The notes beneath the pieces are model-generated. The model ran no database searches. It had not been told where the DNA came from and was given only the letters and a program-made list of their open reading frames with translations. Source: Streptomyces megasporus (lineage in GTDB: Bacteria; Actinomycetota; Actinomycetes; Streptomycetales; Streptomycetaceae). From it: a stretch of 64,000 nt of DNA. A program made the position numbers and the translations under genes. The DNA lies in assembly GCF_000718985.1 (NCBI RefSeq), contig NZ_JODL01000007.1, positions 1 to 64,000 on the forward strand, written 5' to 3'. Of this stretch, positions 43,490-54,317 are shown piece after piece (positions within the stretch are counted from its first letter, which is position 1; the number at the start of each line of letters is the position of its first letter).

Positions 43490-43627
43490 GCCGCCCTTTC
43501 GGACCGGACGTGTCCAGGGCCTTCGTGTTTCTCCCGCCCTCCGTCTCCGTGGCGTCGTCGCACGGCGTCCGCCGGTGCCTTCGTGTGTCGCCCCCTTCCC
43601 CACACCACGAGAGCAACCGGAGGCCCC

Positions 43628-45244
43628 ATGCCGCTTTCCGCACCGTCCGCCGCGTCCATCGTCTGTTCCGGAGTGCGTTTCGCCTGGCCGGACGGCACCC
43701 CCGTGTTGGAGGACTTCCACTTCACGGCCGGCCCCGGCCGCACCGGTCTGGTGGGGCTCAACGGCTCCGGGAAGTCCACTCTGCTCAGACTGATCGCCGG
43801 TGAGCTGAGCCCGTCCCGAGGGTCCGTGCGCACCGCGGGCGAGGTCGGCCACCTGCCGCAGGCGGTCCACCTGGACACCGCCCTGCGGGTGGACGAGGCC
43901 CTGGGCGTCGCGAAGGCCCGTGCCGCCCTGCACGCCATCGAGAACGGGGACGCGAGCGAGGAGAACTTCACCGCGGTCGGCGACGACTGGGACGTCGAGG
44001 AGCGCTCCCGGGCCGTCCTGGACCAGCTCGGTCTGGAGCACATCGGTCTGGACCGCACCATCGGCGAGGTCTCCGGCGGGGAGTCCGTCCTGCTGCGGCT
44101 GGCCGCGCTGCTGTTGGCCCGGCCGGAGATCCTGCTGCTGGACGAGCCCACCAACAACCTCGACCTGGCCGCGCGCCGCCGCCTGTACGACGCCGTCGAC
44201 TCCTGGAACGGGGTGTTGGTCGTGGTCAGTCACGACCGCGAGCTGCTGCGGCGCGTCGACCGGATCGCCGACCTGCGCGGTGGCGAGGTCCGCTGGTACG
44301 GCGGGAACATCGACGCCTACGAGGCGGCCCTGGCCGTGGAGCAGGAGGCGGCCGAGCGGACGGTCCGCGCGGCCGAGGCCGATGTCAGGCGTCAGAAGCG
44401 CGAGTTGGCGGAGGCGCACGAGAAGCTGGCCAGGCGGGCGCGCCAAGGCAGGAAGGCCGCCGCGACCGCGGGCCTGCCGAGGATCGTGGCGGGTGCGCGC
44501 AAGCGCGCCGCCCAGGAGTCGGCGGGGAAGCACCGCGTCCTTCACGAGGAGCGGTTGAAGGAGGCGAGGGAGCGGCTGGACGAGGCCGCCGAGGCGGTCC
44601 GGGACGACGACGAGATCCGTGTCGACCTGCCGCACACCACCGTGCCGCGCGGCCGTACCGTGCTGGCCCTGCGCGGGGTGGAACTGCGCAACGGGGTCCG
44701 TGCCGAGCTGCACCTGCACGGGCCGGAGCGGGTGGCGCTGGTGGGCCGGAACGGGGCGGGCAAGACCACGCTGCTGCGCACGGTCGCCGGGGAGGTGGAG
44801 CCGGTGGCGGGCGAGGCGGTGGTCCACGTTCCGATGCGGTACCTGCCGCAACGACTGGACGTGCTGGACGACGGGCTGAGCGTCGCGCGGAACGTCGCCC
44901 GGTTCGCTCCGGGGGCGACCGAGAACCTGATCCGGGCGCGGCTGGCCCGCTTCCTGTTCCGGGGCGCGCGGGCGGATCGGCCGGCCGGGACCCTCTCCGG
45001 CGGCGAGCGGTTCCGGGCGGCGCTGGCGGCGCTGATGCTGGCCGAACCGGCGCCGCGGCTGCTGATGCTGGACGAGCCGACGAACAACCTGGACATGGCC
45101 AGTGTTCGGCAGCTCACCGGTGCGCTGGCGGCCTACGAGGGCGCGTTGATCGTGGCGAGCCACGACATCCCGTTCCTGCGGGACATCAAGATCACGCGCT
45201 GGCTGTCGCTGGACGGCGAGTTGACCGACGCCGAACCGTTGTGA
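43628..45244 (+). CDS. ABC-F ribosome-protection-type ATPase
   Basis: 538 residues, two ABC domains and no membrane segments. First: Walker A GLNGSGKST (about 48), signature VSGGE, Walker B LLLDEPTNNLDLA. Second: GRNGAGKTT (about 375), LSGGERFRAAL, LLMLDEPTNNLDMA. The inter-domain linker (about 225-330) is charged and helical (RQKRELAEAHEKLARRARQG), the P-site tRNA interaction motif region of ABC-F proteins. These proteins displace antibiotics from, or regulate, the ribosome. ATG 43628 with GGAGG. A long upstream gap may be a leader. Confidence 0.88.
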   Translation: MPLSAPSAASIVCSGVRFAWPDGTPVLEDFHFTAGPGRTGLVGLNGSGKSTLLRLIAGELSPSRGSVRTAGEVGHLPQAVHLDTALRVDEALGVAKARAALHAIENGDASEENFTAVGDDWDVEERSRAVLDQLGLEHIGLDRTIGEVSGGESVLLRLAALLLARPEILLLDEPTNNLDLAARRRLYDAVDSWNGVLVVVSHDRELLRRVDRIADLRGGEVRWYGGNIDAYEAALAVEQEAAERTVRAAEADVRRQKRELAEAHEKLARRARQGRKAAATAGLPRIVAGARKRAAQESAGKHRVLHEERLKEARERLDEAAEAVRDDDEIRVDLPHTTVPRGRTVLALRGVELRNGVRAELHLHGPERVALVGRNGAGKTTLLRTVAGEVEPVAGEAVVHVPMRYLPQRLDVLDDGLSVARNVARFAPGATENLIRARLARFLFRGARADRPAGTLSGGERFRAALAALMLAEPAPRLLMLDEPTNNLDMASVRQLTGALAAYEGALIVASHDIPFLRDIKITRWLSLDGELTDAEPL

Positions 45245-45251
45245 GGGCCGG

Positions 45252-45276
45252 GGGCGGGCCGGCGGCCGGCCCGCCC
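45252..45276. terminator. Hairpin after the ABC-F gene
   Basis: Perfect 11-bp inverted repeat, 45252-45262 against 45266-45276, with a 3-base loop, starting 7 bases after the ABC-F stop and before the convergent methyltransferase gene. Confidence 0.6.
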
Positions 45277-45346
45277 GCACCGTCCGGGCCGCTGTCCGTC
45301 CGGGCCACCGTCCGAGCCGGGGTGGGCCTCCCGGACGGGGTGACCT

Positions 45347-46186
45347 CTACGGCTTGCGGCCCACGCCGCAGTAGAAGGCCACCTCGTCGGGCTCGTCGGG
45401 CTCGTCGGCTTCCTCGCCCGTCGGGGAGGGCTCCGGGCGCCACCGCGAGCACGACACCACGCCCGGCTCCAGCAGGTCCAGGCCGTCGAAGAACCGCGCG
45501 ACCTCCTCGGGGGTGCGCTGGTGGAGCTTCGGCGTGCCGACGCTGTTCCAGTACTCCACCGCGGCGTCCACGTCCGCCAGTCCCGGAGCGGTGATGGTGT
45601 GCGACAGCACCAGGTGGCTGCCGGGGGGCACCGCGTCCATGAGCCGCTTCACGATGGCGCGGGCCCGCTCGGTGTCCTGGACGAACATCACGATGCCCAG
45701 CAGCATGACCGCGATCGGTTCGGTGAAGTCGAGCGTCCGGGCCGCGTCGCGCAAGATGGCGTCGGGGTCGTGGAGGTCGGCGTCGAGGTAGTCGGTGGCG
45801 CCTTCGGGGGTGGAGGTGAGCAGGGCGCGGGCGTGGGCCAGCACGATGGGGTCGTTGTCGGCGTAGACGATCCTCGCCTCGGGGGCGATGCGCTGGGCGA
45901 CCTCGTGGGTGTTGTCGGAGGTCGGCAGGCCGGTGCCGATGTCCAGGAACTGCCGGATGCCCACCTCGCGGGTCAGGTGGGTCACCGCGCGGCCCAGGAA
46001 CGCCCGGTCGGCTCGGGCGTAGTCGAGGATGCCGGGGTGGATGCGGCGCACCTGGTCACCGGCTGCCCGGTCGACCTCGTAGTGGTTCTTGCCGCCCAGC
46101 CAGTAGTCCCACATCCGGGCCGAGTGCGGAATGGTCGTGTCGATCCGGGGGCGTGCGTCGCTGCCCGGGGATGCCGTACCCGTCAT
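45347..46186 (-). CDS. SAM-dependent methyltransferase, PF04672 (DUF574) type
   Basis: 279 residues. Diagnostic segments of this actinomycete family are all present: HSARMWDYWLGGKNHYEVDR near the start, the SAM site QFLDIGTGLPTSDNTHEVAQ (about 80-99), VYADNDPIVLAHARALL, and late SHLVLSHTI. Members are abundant in Streptomyces and their substrates are unknown. The C-terminus carries a Glu/Asp/Pro repeat (DEPDEPDE) encoded by a 9-base tandem repeat near 45384-45404. ATG 46186. It is followed upstream by a TetR gene on the same strand with 91 bases between. Confidence 0.87.
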   Translation of the reverse strand: MTGTASPGSDARPRIDTTIPHSARMWDYWLGGKNHYEVDRAAGDQVRRIHPGILDYARADRAFLGRAVTHLTREVGIRQFLDIGTGLPTSDNTHEVAQRIAPEARIVYADNDPIVLAHARALLTSTPEGATDYLDADLHDPDAILRDAARTLDFTEPIAVMLLGIVMFVQDTERARAIVKRLMDAVPPGSHLVLSHTITAPGLADVDAAVEYWNSVGTPKLHQRTPEEVARFFDGLDLLEPGVVSCSRWRPEPSPTGEEADEPDEPDEVAFYCGVGRKP

Positions 46187-46277
46187 GGTGTCTCCTCGTC
46201 GGATCGGGGAACGGGGCCGACGGCCCGTCAGGGGTCCGGCGAAAGCCTATGCGGACGAACGCGCCGGGCGGGCGCGA

Positions 46278-46931
46278 TCAGGGATTCGGGGGATTTGCGG
46301 GCACCACGAGCAGGCGATGGGTCATCTCCGCGAGCCGGTCCTCCGTCTCCGCCCGGATCTCCTCGGGGACGGCGGTGCGGCGGAAGCGGTGCGAGGCGAG
46401 CAACGACAGCAGCCACCAGGCGCCGGCGGCCGGGTCGATCTCCGATGTGATCTCCCCGGCGCGCTGCCCCTGGGCCAGGACCGCCGTCAGCTCCTCGGCG
46501 ATGCGCCGGGTGCCGCGCCGATACGCCTCGGCGATGCGGGGTTCGTCGGTGAGAGCGGCGGCGTCGGCCAGCAGGGCGCCCAGAGTGCCGCGCTCGTGCA
46601 TCCGGTCGACGTGGCCGGGGGTCGTGACGTGCTCCAGGAAGACGGCCGCCGAGCCGTGGCAGCAGGTCGCCAGCTCCTCGCGCATGGTCGCGCCGACCTG
46701 CTCCGCGGCCCGGTCGAGCACGGCCGCGTACAGCGCCGCCTTGGAGCCGAAGTTCTGGAAGACCACCGGTTCGCTCACCCCGATGCGGGCGGCGATCTCG
46801 GCCGCCCGGCCGCGGCGGTAACCGGCTTCGGCGAAGACCTCGGTGGCGGCGTCCAGGATCGACGTCCTGCGGTCGGCCGCGCTCAGCCGGACACGGCACG
46901 TGGCGGCGGCAGTCGGTTCCTGCTGGGGCAT
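46278..46931 (-). CDS. TetR-family regulator
   Basis: 217 residues. HTH at about 22-68: RRTSILDAATEVFAEAGYRR, then AAEIAARIGVSEPVVFQNFG and KAALYAAVLDRA. The C-terminal ligand domain contains an unusual double Cys (LATCCHGSAAVFLEHV). It is divergent from a SAM methyltransferase, with two near-identical palindromic operators in the 114-base gap, so it most likely represses that gene and possibly itself. Confidence 0.87.
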   Translation of the reverse strand: MPQQEPTAAATCRVRLSAADRRTSILDAATEVFAEAGYRRGRAAEIAARIGVSEPVVFQNFGSKAALYAAVLDRAAEQVGATMREELATCCHGSAAVFLEHVTTPGHVDRMHERGTLGALLADAAALTDEPRIAEAYRRGTRRIAEELTAVLAQGQRAGEITSEIDPAAGAWWLLSLLASHRFRRTAVPEEIRAETEDRLAEMTHRLLVVPANPPNP

Positions 46932-46983
46932 CGGCCCATGCTACCCACCGGCCACCCACCGACGTCGCCGCCTTGCCCAGCAA

Positions 46984-47027
46984 CTTAGTGGCGACTAAGC
47001 TCGACGGTGTTCTTAGTCGTCACTAAG
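46984..47027. promoter_or_regulatory. Paired palindromic operators between TetR and methyltransferase genes
   Basis: Two 16-bp sites: CTTAGTGGCGACTAAG (46984-46999) and CTTAGTCGTCACTAAG (47012-47027), 28 bp centre to centre. Each has 6-base arms CTTAGT/ACTAAG; read on opposite strands the two differ by one base. They precede the methyltransferase start by 18-62 bases. Likely TetR dimer sites. Confidence 0.8.
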
Positions 47028-47045
47028 TTTCTTTGGGGGATCACC

Positions 47046-47630
47046 ATGACCGAGACCGCGGACGGCGCCAAGGGGAACGGCCCCGGCATCGTCATCGACC
47101 ACCCCCGGCGTTACGAGCTGTTCAGCTCGCTCGCCCTCCCCGGAGTACGTCGCCGGATGTTCGCGCGGCTCGCCGAGCGGGCCGGGACCCGGCCCGGCGA
47201 CCGCGTCCTGGACATCGGCTGCGGTACGGGCGCGCTGACCCGCGCGGTCGCCGCGACCGTCGCCCCCGGCGGCGGCGTGCTGGGGATCGACCCGTCGTCC
47301 CGGATGGTCGGGTACGCCCGTGACCGCGCGAGGCGGCGCGGCGAGAACAGCGAGTTCGCCGTGGGCACGGCCCAGGAGATCGACGTCCCGGACGGCTCGT
47401 TCGACGCCGTCGTCACCAGCTTCGCCGTCCACCACGTCCGGGAGGACGGACGCGAGCGGGCGTTCGCCGAGATGTTCCGGGTGCTGCGCCCCGGCGGGCG
47501 GCTGATGGTGGCCGACTTCCGCGGCCACGCCGAGCGGCACTCGGAGATGATCTCCGCGGCCGGCTTCACGGACCTCGCCCGGGGCCGGGTGCGGCCCGTG
47601 GCGCACTGGATCACCGCCGTCCGTCCCTGA
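47046..47630 (+). CDS. Class I SAM-dependent methyltransferase (UbiE-like)
   Basis: 194 residues, one Methyltransf_11/25 domain. Motif I VLDIGCGTGALTRAVAATV (about 56-74), acidic residue LGIDPSS, motif II-like PDGSFDAVVTSFAVHHV, and motif III LRPGGRLMVADF. A C-terminal ITAVRP is typical of small methyltransferases such as those acting on small toxic aromatics. The substrate is unknown. It is controlled by the divergent TetR gene through two operators. GGGGGA lies 7 bases before ATG 47046. Confidence 0.85.
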   Translation: MTETADGAKGNGPGIVIDHPRRYELFSSLALPGVRRRMFARLAERAGTRPGDRVLDIGCGTGALTRAVAATVAPGGGVLGIDPSSRMVGYARDRARRRGENSEFAVGTAQEIDVPDGSFDAVVTSFAVHHVREDGRERAFAEMFRVLRPGGRLMVADFRGHAERHSEMISAAGFTDLARGRVRPVAHWITAVRP

Positions 47631-47666
47631 TCCCCCGAGTCCGGGTCCGGGTGCGACCGCACGGTT

Positions 47667-47696
47667 TCACACCGTTGGTGAGACAGCGATACTGTC
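47667..47696 (+). promoter_or_regulatory. MerR gene promoter with two short palindromes
   Basis: TCAC-N7-GTGA (47667-47681) is followed directly by GACAG-CGATA-CTGTC (47682-47696). GATACT (47688-47693) is a good -10 and lies 7 bases before the ATG, so the message may be leaderless. The MerR protein probably binds here. Confidence 0.45.
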
Positions 47697-47700
47697 CGAC

Positions 47701-48426
47701 ATGAAGGACCCGGCCGGCTCCCTGACCGTCGACGAGCTGGCGGCGCGCGCCGGCGTGACCGTCCGCACGATCCGCTTCTACTCCACGCGGGGGCTGCTGC
47801 CGCCGCCGGAGATCGGTCCCCGGCGCGTGGGGCGGTACGGGCCCGAGCACCTGTCCCGGCTCGCGCTGATCGAGGAGTTGCAGCACCAGGGGATGACCCT
47901 GGCGGCCATCGAGCGCTACCTGCGACAGCTTCCCCCCGACCTCAGCCCGGAGGACCTCGCCCTCCACCGCGCCCTGGTGGCCTCCTGGGCGCCGGACGTC
48001 GAGGAGGAGACCACCCGCGGGGCGTTGGAGCGGCGGGCGGGACGGGAGTTGACGGAGGACGACGTCGACCGGCTGGAGGCGATGAACGTCCTCACCCGGA
48101 CCGACGATCCGGACGTCTTCCGGGTCGACCCCGTCATCCTCCACCTGGGGGTGCGGCTGCTGGAGGTGCCCGTCACGCTCGAGACGCTCCTCGCCGCGCG
48201 TGCGGTCGTCCTCGACCACAGCCGTCAGGCGGCCCGCGAGCTGAGCCGGCTGTTCAAGGAGGAGGTCTGGGACCCCTACCGGCGGCAGGAGGACGACCCG
48301 GAGCAGGTGGAGACCATGCGGGAGTTGTCGGCCCACATGCAGCCCATGGTGGTGCAGGCGCTGGTGACCGCCTTCCAGCGGTCGATGCGCGAGGAGCTGC
48401 GGGCCTCCTTCCCCGACGAGGGCTGA
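47701..48426 (+). CDS. MerR-family regulator
   Basis: 241 residues. N-terminal MerR HTH (about 8-75): LTVDELAARAGVTVRTIRFY, STRGLLPPPE, RRVGRYGPEHLSRLALIEEL, then QGMTLAAIERYL. The C-terminal 165 residues are helical with no Cys cluster, so this is not a metal sensor; it resembles regulators with a helical effector-binding domain. ATG 47701 has a -10-like GATACT 7 bases upstream. Convergent with the fadB-like gene. Confidence 0.88.
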   Translation: MKDPAGSLTVDELAARAGVTVRTIRFYSTRGLLPPPEIGPRRVGRYGPEHLSRLALIEELQHQGMTLAAIERYLRQLPPDLSPEDLALHRALVASWAPDVEEETTRGALERRAGRELTEDDVDRLEAMNVLTRTDDPDVFRVDPVILHLGVRLLEVPVTLETLLAARAVVLDHSRQAARELSRLFKEEVWDPYRRQEDDPEQVETMRELSAHMQPMVVQALVTAFQRSMREELRASFPDEG

Positions 48427-48437
48427 GCCCGACGGGG

Positions 48438-48477
48438 CCGGGTCCGTCCGCTCCCTCCCGGAACCGGACGGACCCGG
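48438..48477. terminator. Hairpin between MerR and fadB-like genes
   Basis: Perfect 13-bp inverted repeat, 48438-48450 against 48465-48477, with a 14-base loop, between the convergent MerR gene (ends 48426) and fadB-like gene (ends 48483). Confidence 0.65.
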
Positions 48478-48482
48478 CGGGG

Positions 48483-50669
48483 TCACTCGCCGGCGGGGGT
48501 GTCGGTGAAGGTCTCGCCCTTCTCCGCCTTCTCCAGCAGCAGCTCCGGCGGCGCGAACCGGTCGCCGTAGCGGGCCTGGAGCTCACGGGCGCGCGCGACG
48601 AAACCGGGCAGGCCGCCGGGGTAGCCGTTGACGTACTGGAGGACGCCGCCGGTCCAGCCGGGGAAGCCGATGCCCAGGATGGAGCCGATGTTGGCGTCCG
48701 CCACCGAGGTCAGGACGCCTTCCTGGAGGCAGCGGACGCTGTCGAGGGCCTCGGAGAAGAGCATCCGCTCCTTCATGTCCGTCAGCGGGGTCTCGGCGCC
48801 GGAGCGGGTGAAGTGCTCCCGCAGTCCCGGCCACAGGCCCGCGCGCCTGCCGTCGGCGTCGTAGTCGTAGAAGCCCGCGCCGCCGGCGCGGCCGGTGCGG
48901 CCGAACTCCTCGACCATCCGGTCGATGACGGTGTCGGCCGGGTGCGGCTGCCAGGTGCCGCCCGCCGCCTCCGTGGCCTGCCGGGCCTCCTCGCGGATTC
49001 TCCGGATCAGGGTGAGGGTCAACTCGTCCGTCAGGGACAGCACCTTGGCCGGGTAGCCGGCCTGGGCGGCGGCCTGCTCCACCGAGGCCGGCTCCACGCC
49101 CTCGGCGACCATCGCCACGCCCTCGTTGATGAACCGCCCGATCACCCGGGAGGTGAAGAAGCCGCGGGAGTCGCCCACCACGATCGGGGTCTTGTTGATC
49201 TGCCGCACCAGGTCGAAGGCGCGGGCGACCGCCTCGTCCCCGGTCCGCTCGCCGCGGATGATCTCCACCAGCGGCATCTTGTCGACCGGCGAGAAGAAGT
49301 GCAGCCCGATGAAGTCCCGCTGCCGGTCCGCGCCCTCGGCCAGCGTGGTGATGGGGATGGTGGAGGTGTTGGAGCACAGCAGCGCGTCGGGCGCGACGAT
49401 GTCCTGGATCTCGGCGAAGACCTTGTGCTTGAGGGCGGTGTCCTCGAAGACCGCCTCGATCACCGCGTCGCATCCGGCCAGGGCGGACGGGTCGGCGGTG
49501 GGGGTGATGCGCGCCAGCAGCGCGTCGCGCTGCTCCGGCGTGGTGCGGCCCTTGGCGAGCGCCTTGTCGAGGAGGCCGGCCGAGTACGCCTTGCCCTTCT
49601 CGGCGGCCGCCACGCTCACGTCCTTGAGGACGACCTCGATGCCGGCCTTCGCGCAGGCGTAGGCGATGCCGGCGCCCATCATGCCCGCGCCCAGCACCGC
49701 GACCTTCGTCACCTTCCGGGGTTCGTGGCCCCGGGGGCGGCTGCGGCCGGAGTTGACCGCCTGGAGGTCGAAGAAGAACGCCTGGATCATGTTCTTGGCG
49801 GTCTGCCCGGTCGCCAGCTCGGTGAAGTAGCGGGACTCGATGGCCTGGGCGGTTTCGAAGTCGACCTGGGCGCCCTCGACGGCCGCGGCCAGGATGTTGC
49901 GCTGGGCCGGGTAGGGGGCGCCGCCGAGCTGCTTGGCGAGGTTGGCGGGGAAGGCCGGGAGGTTGGCGGCGAACTTCGGGTGGGCGGGGGTGCCGCCGGG
50001 GATCTTGTAGCCCTTGACGTCCCAGGGCTGGACGGAATCGGGGTGGGCGTCGATGAACGCCCTCGCCCGCGCGAGCATCTCCTCGGGGGTGTCCACGACC
50101 TCGTGGACCAGGCCCTTCTCCCGTGCCGCGCGGGGGCGGTACTGCCGGCCCTGGAGCAGCACGTTCAGCAGGGCGTCGGTGATGCCCAGCAGCCGCACGG
50201 TGCGCACCACGCCGCCGCTGCCGGGCAGCAGGCCCAAGGTGGCCTCGGGCAGGCCGATCCTCGACCCCTTGGCGTCGAGGGCGATCCGGTGGTGGCAGGC
50301 CAGCGCGATCTCCAGGCCGCCGCCGAGGGCGGCGCCGTTGATCGCGGCGACGACGGGCTTGCCGAGGGTCTCGATGCGGCGCAGGTCGTGTTTGATGGCC
50401 ATGCCGCGCTCGAAGAGCTCCTGGGCCTGTTCGGGCCGCACGGCGAGCAGGTCGTTGAGGTCGCCGCCGGCGAAGAACGTCTTCTTGGCGGAGGTGACGA
50501 TGACGCCGCGGACGCTCTCCCGCTCCGCCTCCAGTCGGTCGGCGGTGGCCGCGAGCGAGGCGGCGAACGCGGCGTTCATGGTGTTGGCGGACTGGTTCGG
50601 GTCGTCCAGGGTGAGGGTGACGACGCCGGTGTCGTCCTGCTCCCAGCGGATGGTGGAGGGGGCTGCCAT
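48483..50669 (-). CDS. fadB: Fatty-acid oxidation multifunctional protein (enoyl-CoA hydratase / 3-hydroxyacyl-CoA dehydrogenase)
   Basis: 728 residues. N-terminal crotonase domain (about 10-200): oxyanion-hole segments KTFFAGGDLNDL and INGAALGGGLEIALACHHR. Then a 3-hydroxyacyl-CoA dehydrogenase domain: NAD site VAVLGAGMMGAGIAYACAKAG (about 335), the GLHFFSPVDKMPLVEII catalytic His region, and GFFTSRVIGRFINEGV. The C-terminal dehydrogenase repeat ends IGFPGWTGGVLQYVNGYPGG. It performs steps two and three of beta-oxidation. ATG 50669. The thiolase lies just upstream on the same strand, the usual fadBA pairing. Confidence 0.92.
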   Translation of the reverse strand: MAAPSTIRWEQDDTGVVTLTLDDPNQSANTMNAAFAASLAATADRLEAERESVRGVIVTSAKKTFFAGGDLNDLLAVRPEQAQELFERGMAIKHDLRRIETLGKPVVAAINGAALGGGLEIALACHHRIALDAKGSRIGLPEATLGLLPGSGGVVRTVRLLGITDALLNVLLQGRQYRPRAAREKGLVHEVVDTPEEMLARARAFIDAHPDSVQPWDVKGYKIPGGTPAHPKFAANLPAFPANLAKQLGGAPYPAQRNILAAAVEGAQVDFETAQAIESRYFTELATGQTAKNMIQAFFFDLQAVNSGRSRPRGHEPRKVTKVAVLGAGMMGAGIAYACAKAGIEVVLKDVSVAAAEKGKAYSAGLLDKALAKGRTTPEQRDALLARITPTADPSALAGCDAVIEAVFEDTALKHKVFAEIQDIVAPDALLCSNTSTIPITTLAEGADRQRDFIGLHFFSPVDKMPLVEIIRGERTGDEAVARAFDLVRQINKTPIVVGDSRGFFTSRVIGRFINEGVAMVAEGVEPASVEQAAAQAGYPAKVLSLTDELTLTLIRRIREEARQATEAAGGTWQPHPADTVIDRMVEEFGRTGRAGGAGFYDYDADGRRAGLWPGLREHFTRSGAETPLTDMKERMLFSEALDSVRCLQEGVLTSVADANIGSILGIGFPGWTGGVLQYVNGYPGGLPGFVARARELQARYGDRFAPPELLLEKAEKGETFTDTPAGE

Positions 50670-50746
50670 GGTGGGTTCTCGATCTCTCGTTGAGGGCTGC
50701 TGCGTCGGGACGTTCGAGGGTGGGCGCGCGGTGCCGCCGGGACGGG

Positions 50747-51961
<1,215 letters not shown>

Positions 51962-52023
51962 GGTCTCAAGGGCCTTTCGGGAGCTTTCGGCGAGGCGATT
52001 CAGGGCACGGGTCGGGGCACGGG

Positions 52024-53166
52024 TCAGGGCAGCAGCGCGCGGCCGATGATCTCCTTCATGATCTCGGTCGTGCCGCCGTAGATGGTCTGGATGCGTCCGT
52101 CGGTGAACGCTCTGGCGACGGGGTACTCGGTCATGTAGCCGTACCCGCCGTGGAGTTGGAGGCATCGGTCGGCGACGCGCTTGTGCAGTTCGGTCGCCCA
52201 CCACTTGGCCATCGAGGCGTGGACGGCGTCCAACTCCCCGCGGAGGTGGTCCTCGACGCAGCGGTCGACGAAGGCGCGGGTGACCGCGCACTCGGTGGCC
52301 ATCTCGGCGACCTCGAAGCGGATGTGCTGGAAGCGGGCCAGGGAGCGGCCGAACGCCTCGCGCCCGGTGACGTACTCGCGGGTGATCCGAAGCAGGTGTT
52401 CGGCCCCGGCGACGGCGGACACCGCGATGGTCAGCCGCTCCTGGACGAGGTTGGCCATCAGGTGGCCGAAGGCGCCGTGGAGCTCGCCCAGCAGGTTCTC
52501 CTTGGGCACGTGCGCGTCGCGGAAGAACAGTTCGGCGGTGTCCTGGGACTTCTGGCCGATCTTGTCGAGGTTGCGGCCGCGTTCGAAGCCCTCCGTGCCG
52601 CGCTCGACGACCAGCAGGCTGAGCCCCTTCGCGCCGCCCTGGCGGGTCGTCCTGGCGACCACGATCACCAGGTCGGCGAGGATGCCGTTGGAGATGAAGG
52701 TCTTGGAGCCGTTGAGCAGCCAGTGGTCGCCGCGGTCCTCGGCGACGGTGCGGATGCCCTGGAGGTCGGAGCCGGCGCCGGGTTCGGTCATGGCGATGGC
52801 GGTGATCGTCTCGCCGGAGCAGAAGCCGGGCAGCCAGCGCCTCTTCTGCTCCTCGGTGCCCAGGGAGGTCAGGTACGGGCCGATGACGTCGTTGTGGAGG
52901 CCGATCGCCAGGCCGGGCGCGCCCGCCTTGGTGAACTCCTCGGCGAGCACGACGCCGTAGCGGAAGTCGTCCTGCCCACCGCCTCCGTACTCCTCGGGGA
53001 CGGCCATGCCCAGCAGTCCCTGCCGTCCGGCGGCGAGCCAGGCGGAGCGGTCCACGACGCCCTCGCGTTCCCACCTCTCGTAGTGCGGCAGCACCTCCTT
53101 GGTCAGGAAGGCCCCGACCGCCTCGCGGAAGGCCTCGTGGTCCTCGGTGAAGATGCGACGCTTCAA
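52024..53166 (-). CDS. Acyl-CoA dehydrogenase
   Basis: 380 residues, three-domain ACAD fold. FAD/substrate segments: [16 protein letters not shown] (about 130), [13 protein letters not shown], and the C-terminal [31 protein letters not shown] (quoted in part: [13 protein letters not shown]). The catalytic Glu is expected in the final [15 protein letters not shown] start at 53166, with GGAGGG 6 bases before; it overlaps the CoA-transferase stop by 4 bases (TTGA). First dehydrogenation of beta-oxidation, in operon with a CoA transferase. Confidence 0.9.
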   Translation of the reverse strand: MKRRIFTEDHEAFREAVGAFLTKEVLPHYERWEREGVVDRSAWLAAGRQGLLGMAVPEEYGGGGQDDFRYGVVLAEEFTKAGAPGLAIGLHNDVIGPYLTSLGTEEQKRRWLPGFCSGETITAIAMTEPGAGSDLQGIRTVAEDRGDHWLLNGSKTFISNGILADLVIVVARTTRQGGAKGLSLLVVERGTEGFERGRNLDKIGQKSQDTAELFFRDAHVPKENLLGELHGAFGHLMANLVQERLTIAVSAVAGAEHLLRITREYVTGREAFGRSLARFQHIRFEVAEMATECAVTRAFVDRCVEDHLRGELDAVHASMAKWWATELHKRVADRCLQLHGGYGYMTEYPVARAFTDGRIQTIYGGTTEIMKEIIGRALLP

Positions 53167-54317
53167 CGTGAGCCCTCCTCGGGGGCGGTCGCGGGGGTGA
53201 GGGACGGCAGGTCCCAGTCGCGGGCCACCTCGGCGGCGTCCGCGCCGGGGACGGCGGGCGGGCGGCGCAGCGCGCCGGGGGTGGCGGAGAAACGGGGGGC
53301 GGGGGCGGGCTGGGTGATCCCCGCGTGGTCGACGTAGGTGCCGCGGGCGGCCAGGTGCGGGTGGGCGGGGGCCTCGCGCAGGGAGAGCACGGGGGCCACG
53401 CAGGCGTCGGAGCCGTCGAAGACCTCCGTCCACTCCGTGCGGGTGCGGGTGCGGAAGCGGGCGGCGATGGTCTCGCGCAGTTCGCCCCAGCGGGCGGGGT
53501 CGTCGCGGTCGGGCACGTCCCCCTCCAGGCCGAGCAGTCGGACGAATTCTTCGTGGAAGGGGCGTTCCAGCGCGCCGACGGCCATCCAGCCGCCGTCGGC
53601 GGTCTCGTAGACGCCGTAGCAGGGGTGGCCGCCGTCCAGCAGGTTGGCGCCGCGCCGGTCCTGCCAGGCGCCGGCGGCCAGCATGCCGTGGATCATCGCC
53701 GTCAGGTGGCCGGTGCCGTCCACGACCGCGGCGTCGACGACCTGGCCGCGCCCGCCCTCGGCGCGGGCGTGGTGGAGCGCGGCGAGGACGCCGACGACCA
53801 GGTAGAGCGATCCGCCCGCGTAGTCGCCGAGGAGGTTGGCGGGGATCGAGGGCGGCCCTCCGGCCGGGCCGATCATGCCGAGCGCGCCGGTGATCGCGGT
53901 GTAGCCGATGTCGTGTCCGGCGCTGCGCGCGAGGGGACCGTCCTGGCCCCAGCCCGTCATCCGTCCGTAGACCAGCCTCGGGTTGCGGGCCAGGCACTCC
54001 TTCGGGCCGACTCCGAGGCGTTCGGCGACGCCGGGGCGGTAGCCCTCGATCAGCACGTCGGCGCGTTCGGCGAGGTCCAGGACGGTGGCGGGGCCGTCCT
54101 CGGACTTGAGGTCGACCAGCACCGAGCGCTTGTTGCGGCCCGTGACGTCCTTCGTCGGGTCGATGCCCAGCGCCTGTCCGCCGGGCCGGTCGACGCGGAC
54201 GACGTCGGCGCCGAGGTCGCCCAGGAGCATGGCGGCGAACGGGCCGGGGCCGATGCCCGCCAGCTCCACCACCCGCACTCCGGCGAGCGGGCCGGGCCCG
54301 CTCTCCGCCGCCGTCAT
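53163..54317 (-). CDS. CoA transferase, CaiB/BaiF (class III) type
   Basis: 384 residues. Class III landmarks: [20 protein letters not shown] near the start, [27 protein letters not shown], the catalytic-Asp region in [13 protein letters not shown] / [15 protein letters not shown], and a C-terminal [12 protein letters not shown]. It closely resembles alpha-methylacyl-CoA racemase, the same fold, so it may epimerise branched acyl-CoAs rather than transfer CoA. ATG 54317. Coupled to the acyl-CoA dehydrogenase gene, consistent with branched or sterol side-chain acid degradation. Confidence 0.87.
   Translation of the reverse strand: MTAAESGPGPLAGVRVVELAGIGPGPFAAMLLGDLGADVVRVDRPGGQALGIDPTKDVTGRNKRSVLVDLKSEDGPATVLDLAERADVLIEGYRPGVAERLGVGPKECLARNPRLVYGRMTGWGQDGPLARSAGHDIGYTAITGALGMIGPAGGPPSIPANLLGDYAGGSLYLVVGVLAALHHARAEGGRGQVVDAAVVDGTGHLTAMIHGMLAAGAWQDRRGANLLDGGHPCYGVYETADGGWMAVGALERPFHEEFVRLLGLEGDVPDRDDPARWGELRETIAARFRTRTRTEWTEVFDGSDACVAPVLSLREAPAHPHLAARGTYVDHAGITQPAPAPRFSATPGALRRPPAVPGADAAEVARDWDLPSLTPATAPEEGSR

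Noticed and set aside
43583..43627. N-terminal extension of the ABC-F protein from 43583
   Set aside because: GGAGG lies just before ATG 43628, and the extra 15 residues (with Cys, Pro and Arg) do not resemble ABC-F starts.
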